A stretch of 33,115 bases of DNA, from assembly GCA_964531645.1 (NCBI GenBank), contig CAZHEF010000032.1, positions 1 to 33,115 on the forward strand. The letters are read 5' to 3'. The stretch is from JBBIMS01 sp964531645. Lineage in GTDB: Bacteria > Acidobacteriota > Aminicenantia > JBFLYD01 > JBBIMS01. Under the pieces are notes generated by a model. That model was not told the DNA's origin, did not search any database, and was given only the letters and a program-made list of their open reading frames with translations. The translations under genes were made by a program, and so were the position numbers. Shown in pieces: positions 31,949 through 33,115 of the stretch. Positions within the stretch are counted from its first letter, which is position 1, and every line of letters starts with the position of its first letter.

Positions 31949-33115
31949 ACTTTCCTCCACTCCTCCTCACTCAAACAAAGAGCATAAAAACTAATCGGCT
32001 TGTCTATCTGAATCTCAGAGGATGGATTCTTTGGTAGAAATAGTCTTAGCTTTAGCTTCATGGATGTTACACCCTCTGGAAATCTTATCTGGGATAGACG
32101 AGCTGAACTCTGAGGCTCTACGAATTCACAGGCAATCTCCTTTGGCAAACCAATTACAGATAGCCTGAAGTCTGAACCCTCCCTTGTGAATCTCTCTAAG
32201 GATAGGTCAAATACCGCCTCACCTCCTAAGTCTGCCTCCTGGGAGAATTGTGATGAGCTCATTGTGACAATGTTTGTTGATGCCTCCTTCAAAAGATAAA
32301 CTCCTCTCTTCTCTTCCTTTCCTGAATAGAACAGGGAAACCTCTAAAGATTCAATATCCTTGAGTAAGACAAAGTCAACTTCTTTCCTCTCTCCGAGAGA
32401 GATTCTTTCAATCTTTCTCTGATATGGTTCAGATATTATGAATCCATCAGAAAGAAGGGAGATATAAACATTCTTCATATCCTTTAAAAAATCAACTGGG
32501 AATAGCTCCTCCTTTATTCCTGAAGAAAAAAGGGACTCAAGCTCCCTCGCAGAATAAAGGATTGAAACCCTAACATGGAGCTTCCCTCTTTCATCCATCC
32601 ATTTGGTAGCAGATTCAACAACAACCTTTGCCTCTGAGCCTGTGAAGGAGAGGAGCGCCTTCTGATAATCAACCTGTGCCCGAAGATAAGCTGTCTCCTT
32701 CTTTGAGAACTCCTCCTCAGAGATAAGTCCTGACTCTTTCAGTTTCAATGCCCTCTCATAATCTCCCTTTGCCATCTTCAAAGCCAGCTCAGCTTTTTTT
32801 AAGGCAAGGAGTTTTTCTGTCTGGGATTGCTGGGAGAAAGAATGCTTAACTCCTCAAATTTCATTCCCTCTGTCTCCAGGAGAATCTTCTGTTTAACTGT
32901 CAAATCCTTGACCAGATTTTGCACTTTTTTGATATTAGAATTGAGATTTGAAGGTATCTGATTGACATCTTGACATATTCCCATGGAGGTAAAAGAAATA
33001 ATAAGTAATAAACTAAACAAACAACTTTTTTCCTGGAAGCCTCTTCACTTCTATTCATATCCTCCGTCCTCACATATATAATAAATTTTATTTTAAACCT
33101 TAACTCCACCTTTTT

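Larger units (their letters stand above)
31504..31951 (-). mobile_element. Candidate small element carrying a four-helix-bundle gene
   Basis: Ends are AAGGCACAAAGG (plus strand, 31508-31519) and AAGGCACAGAGG (minus strand, 31943-31932), inverted and 11/12 identical. Each is the outer part of an array of 8-base repeats running inward. TACT occurs just outside the left end (31504-31507) and four bases outside the right end (31948-31951), a possible target duplication. The only gene inside is the four-helix-bundle protein; there is no transposase. It lies between the 3' end of a broken exported-protein gene and the ABC ATPase gene. Confidence 0.5.
31543..33058 (-). pseudogene. Exported coiled-coil/NEW3-like protein, frameshifted and fused to the four-helix-bundle gene
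   Basis: Three frames read as one protein of about 505 residues. The first (ATG 33058) gives MNRSEEASRKK. The second gives a hydrophobic signal-like stretch, LFSLLLIISFTSMGIC. The third gives a coiled coil (LALKKAELALKMAKGDYERA, KESGLISEEEFSKKE) like the hairpins of HlyD/TolC-type proteins, then a beta-rich part with a NEW3-like segment (SLERFTREGSDFRLSVIGLP). One A restored in the run at 33026-33031 and one C near 32832-32834 would join them. A TTG at 33020 could replace the first lesion; the second is firmer. Past SEEEW the reading enters the octamer array, so the native C-terminus is probably lost. It may have served the neighbouring ABC transporter. Confidence 0.65.

Noticed and set aside
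31501..31951. CRISPR-like array from the octamers
   Set aside because: The 8-base units are contiguous with no spacers and appear in inverted arrays around a gene.

Overview
The window is a dense, AT-rich bacterial stretch (roughly a third to two fifths G+C by eye). Most of it is housekeeping genes in tight head-to-tail groups with 1-25 base overlaps. The gene set is bacterial: PlsY/GpsA lipid synthesis, TrmFO, RimO, CinA, an FHA-GAF-cyclase and a pseudokinase joined to a TonB-type C-terminus. The last two recall Acidobacteriota/Aminicenantes-like or similar uncultured lineages, but nothing here fixes the taxon. No rRNA, tRNA, CRISPR array or transposase gene was recognised.

Layout. (1) 154-3030, plus strand: dCTP deaminase-like protein, glycerate 2-kinase and a MidA-type methyltransferase, overlapping end to end. 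(2) 3154-9675, plus strand: an accessory cassette behind its own TATAAT box. It holds a very large protein of unknown function, a type II restriction endonuclease and an intact DNA methyltransferase. The first two are broken, by one nonsense and two frameshift changes and by two frameshifts in A-runs. Repairing the lesions on paper gives continuous proteins of about 1263 and 278 residues. (3) 9753-11627, minus strand: TrmO with an extra Cys-rich C-terminal domain, a small JAB/MPN-like protein and an AMMECR1 protein. (4) 11811-16702: trmFO, a divergent radical SAM/SPASM gene, and a metK-ahcY pair for making SAM and clearing its product SAH. (5) 26386 down to 16972, minus strand: a long run of rimO, pgpA, cinA, thpR, plsY, gpsA, an FHA-GAF-adenylate cyclase, a TPR lipoprotein and a pseudokinase-TonB protein. 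It mixes phospholipid synthesis with cAMP and envelope signalling. asnS lies upstream on the same strand. (6) 28181-30778, plus strand: a small conserved protein, a CCA/poly(A) nucleotidyltransferase and galE. (7) 30768-33058, minus strand: an ABC transporter ATPase, preceded by a frameshifted exported coiled-coil/NEW3-like protein.

The most unusual structure is at 31504-31951. A 118-residue four-helix-bundle gene (23S rRNA intervening-sequence/S23 family) is bounded by arrays of a degenerate 8-base repeat (consensus GGCACARA) in inverted orientation, with 12-base inverted ends (11/12 identical) and TACT on both sides. It looks like a small mobile unit that inserted at the end of the upstream gene and became fused to it in frame.

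Other points of note: the catalytic-glutamate position of dCTP deaminase is serine; the kinase-like protein lacks both catalytic aspartates; a 13-bp stem with a T-rich tail lies just upstream of asnS; and a 10-bp-arm palindrome lies upstream of the pseudokinase gene.
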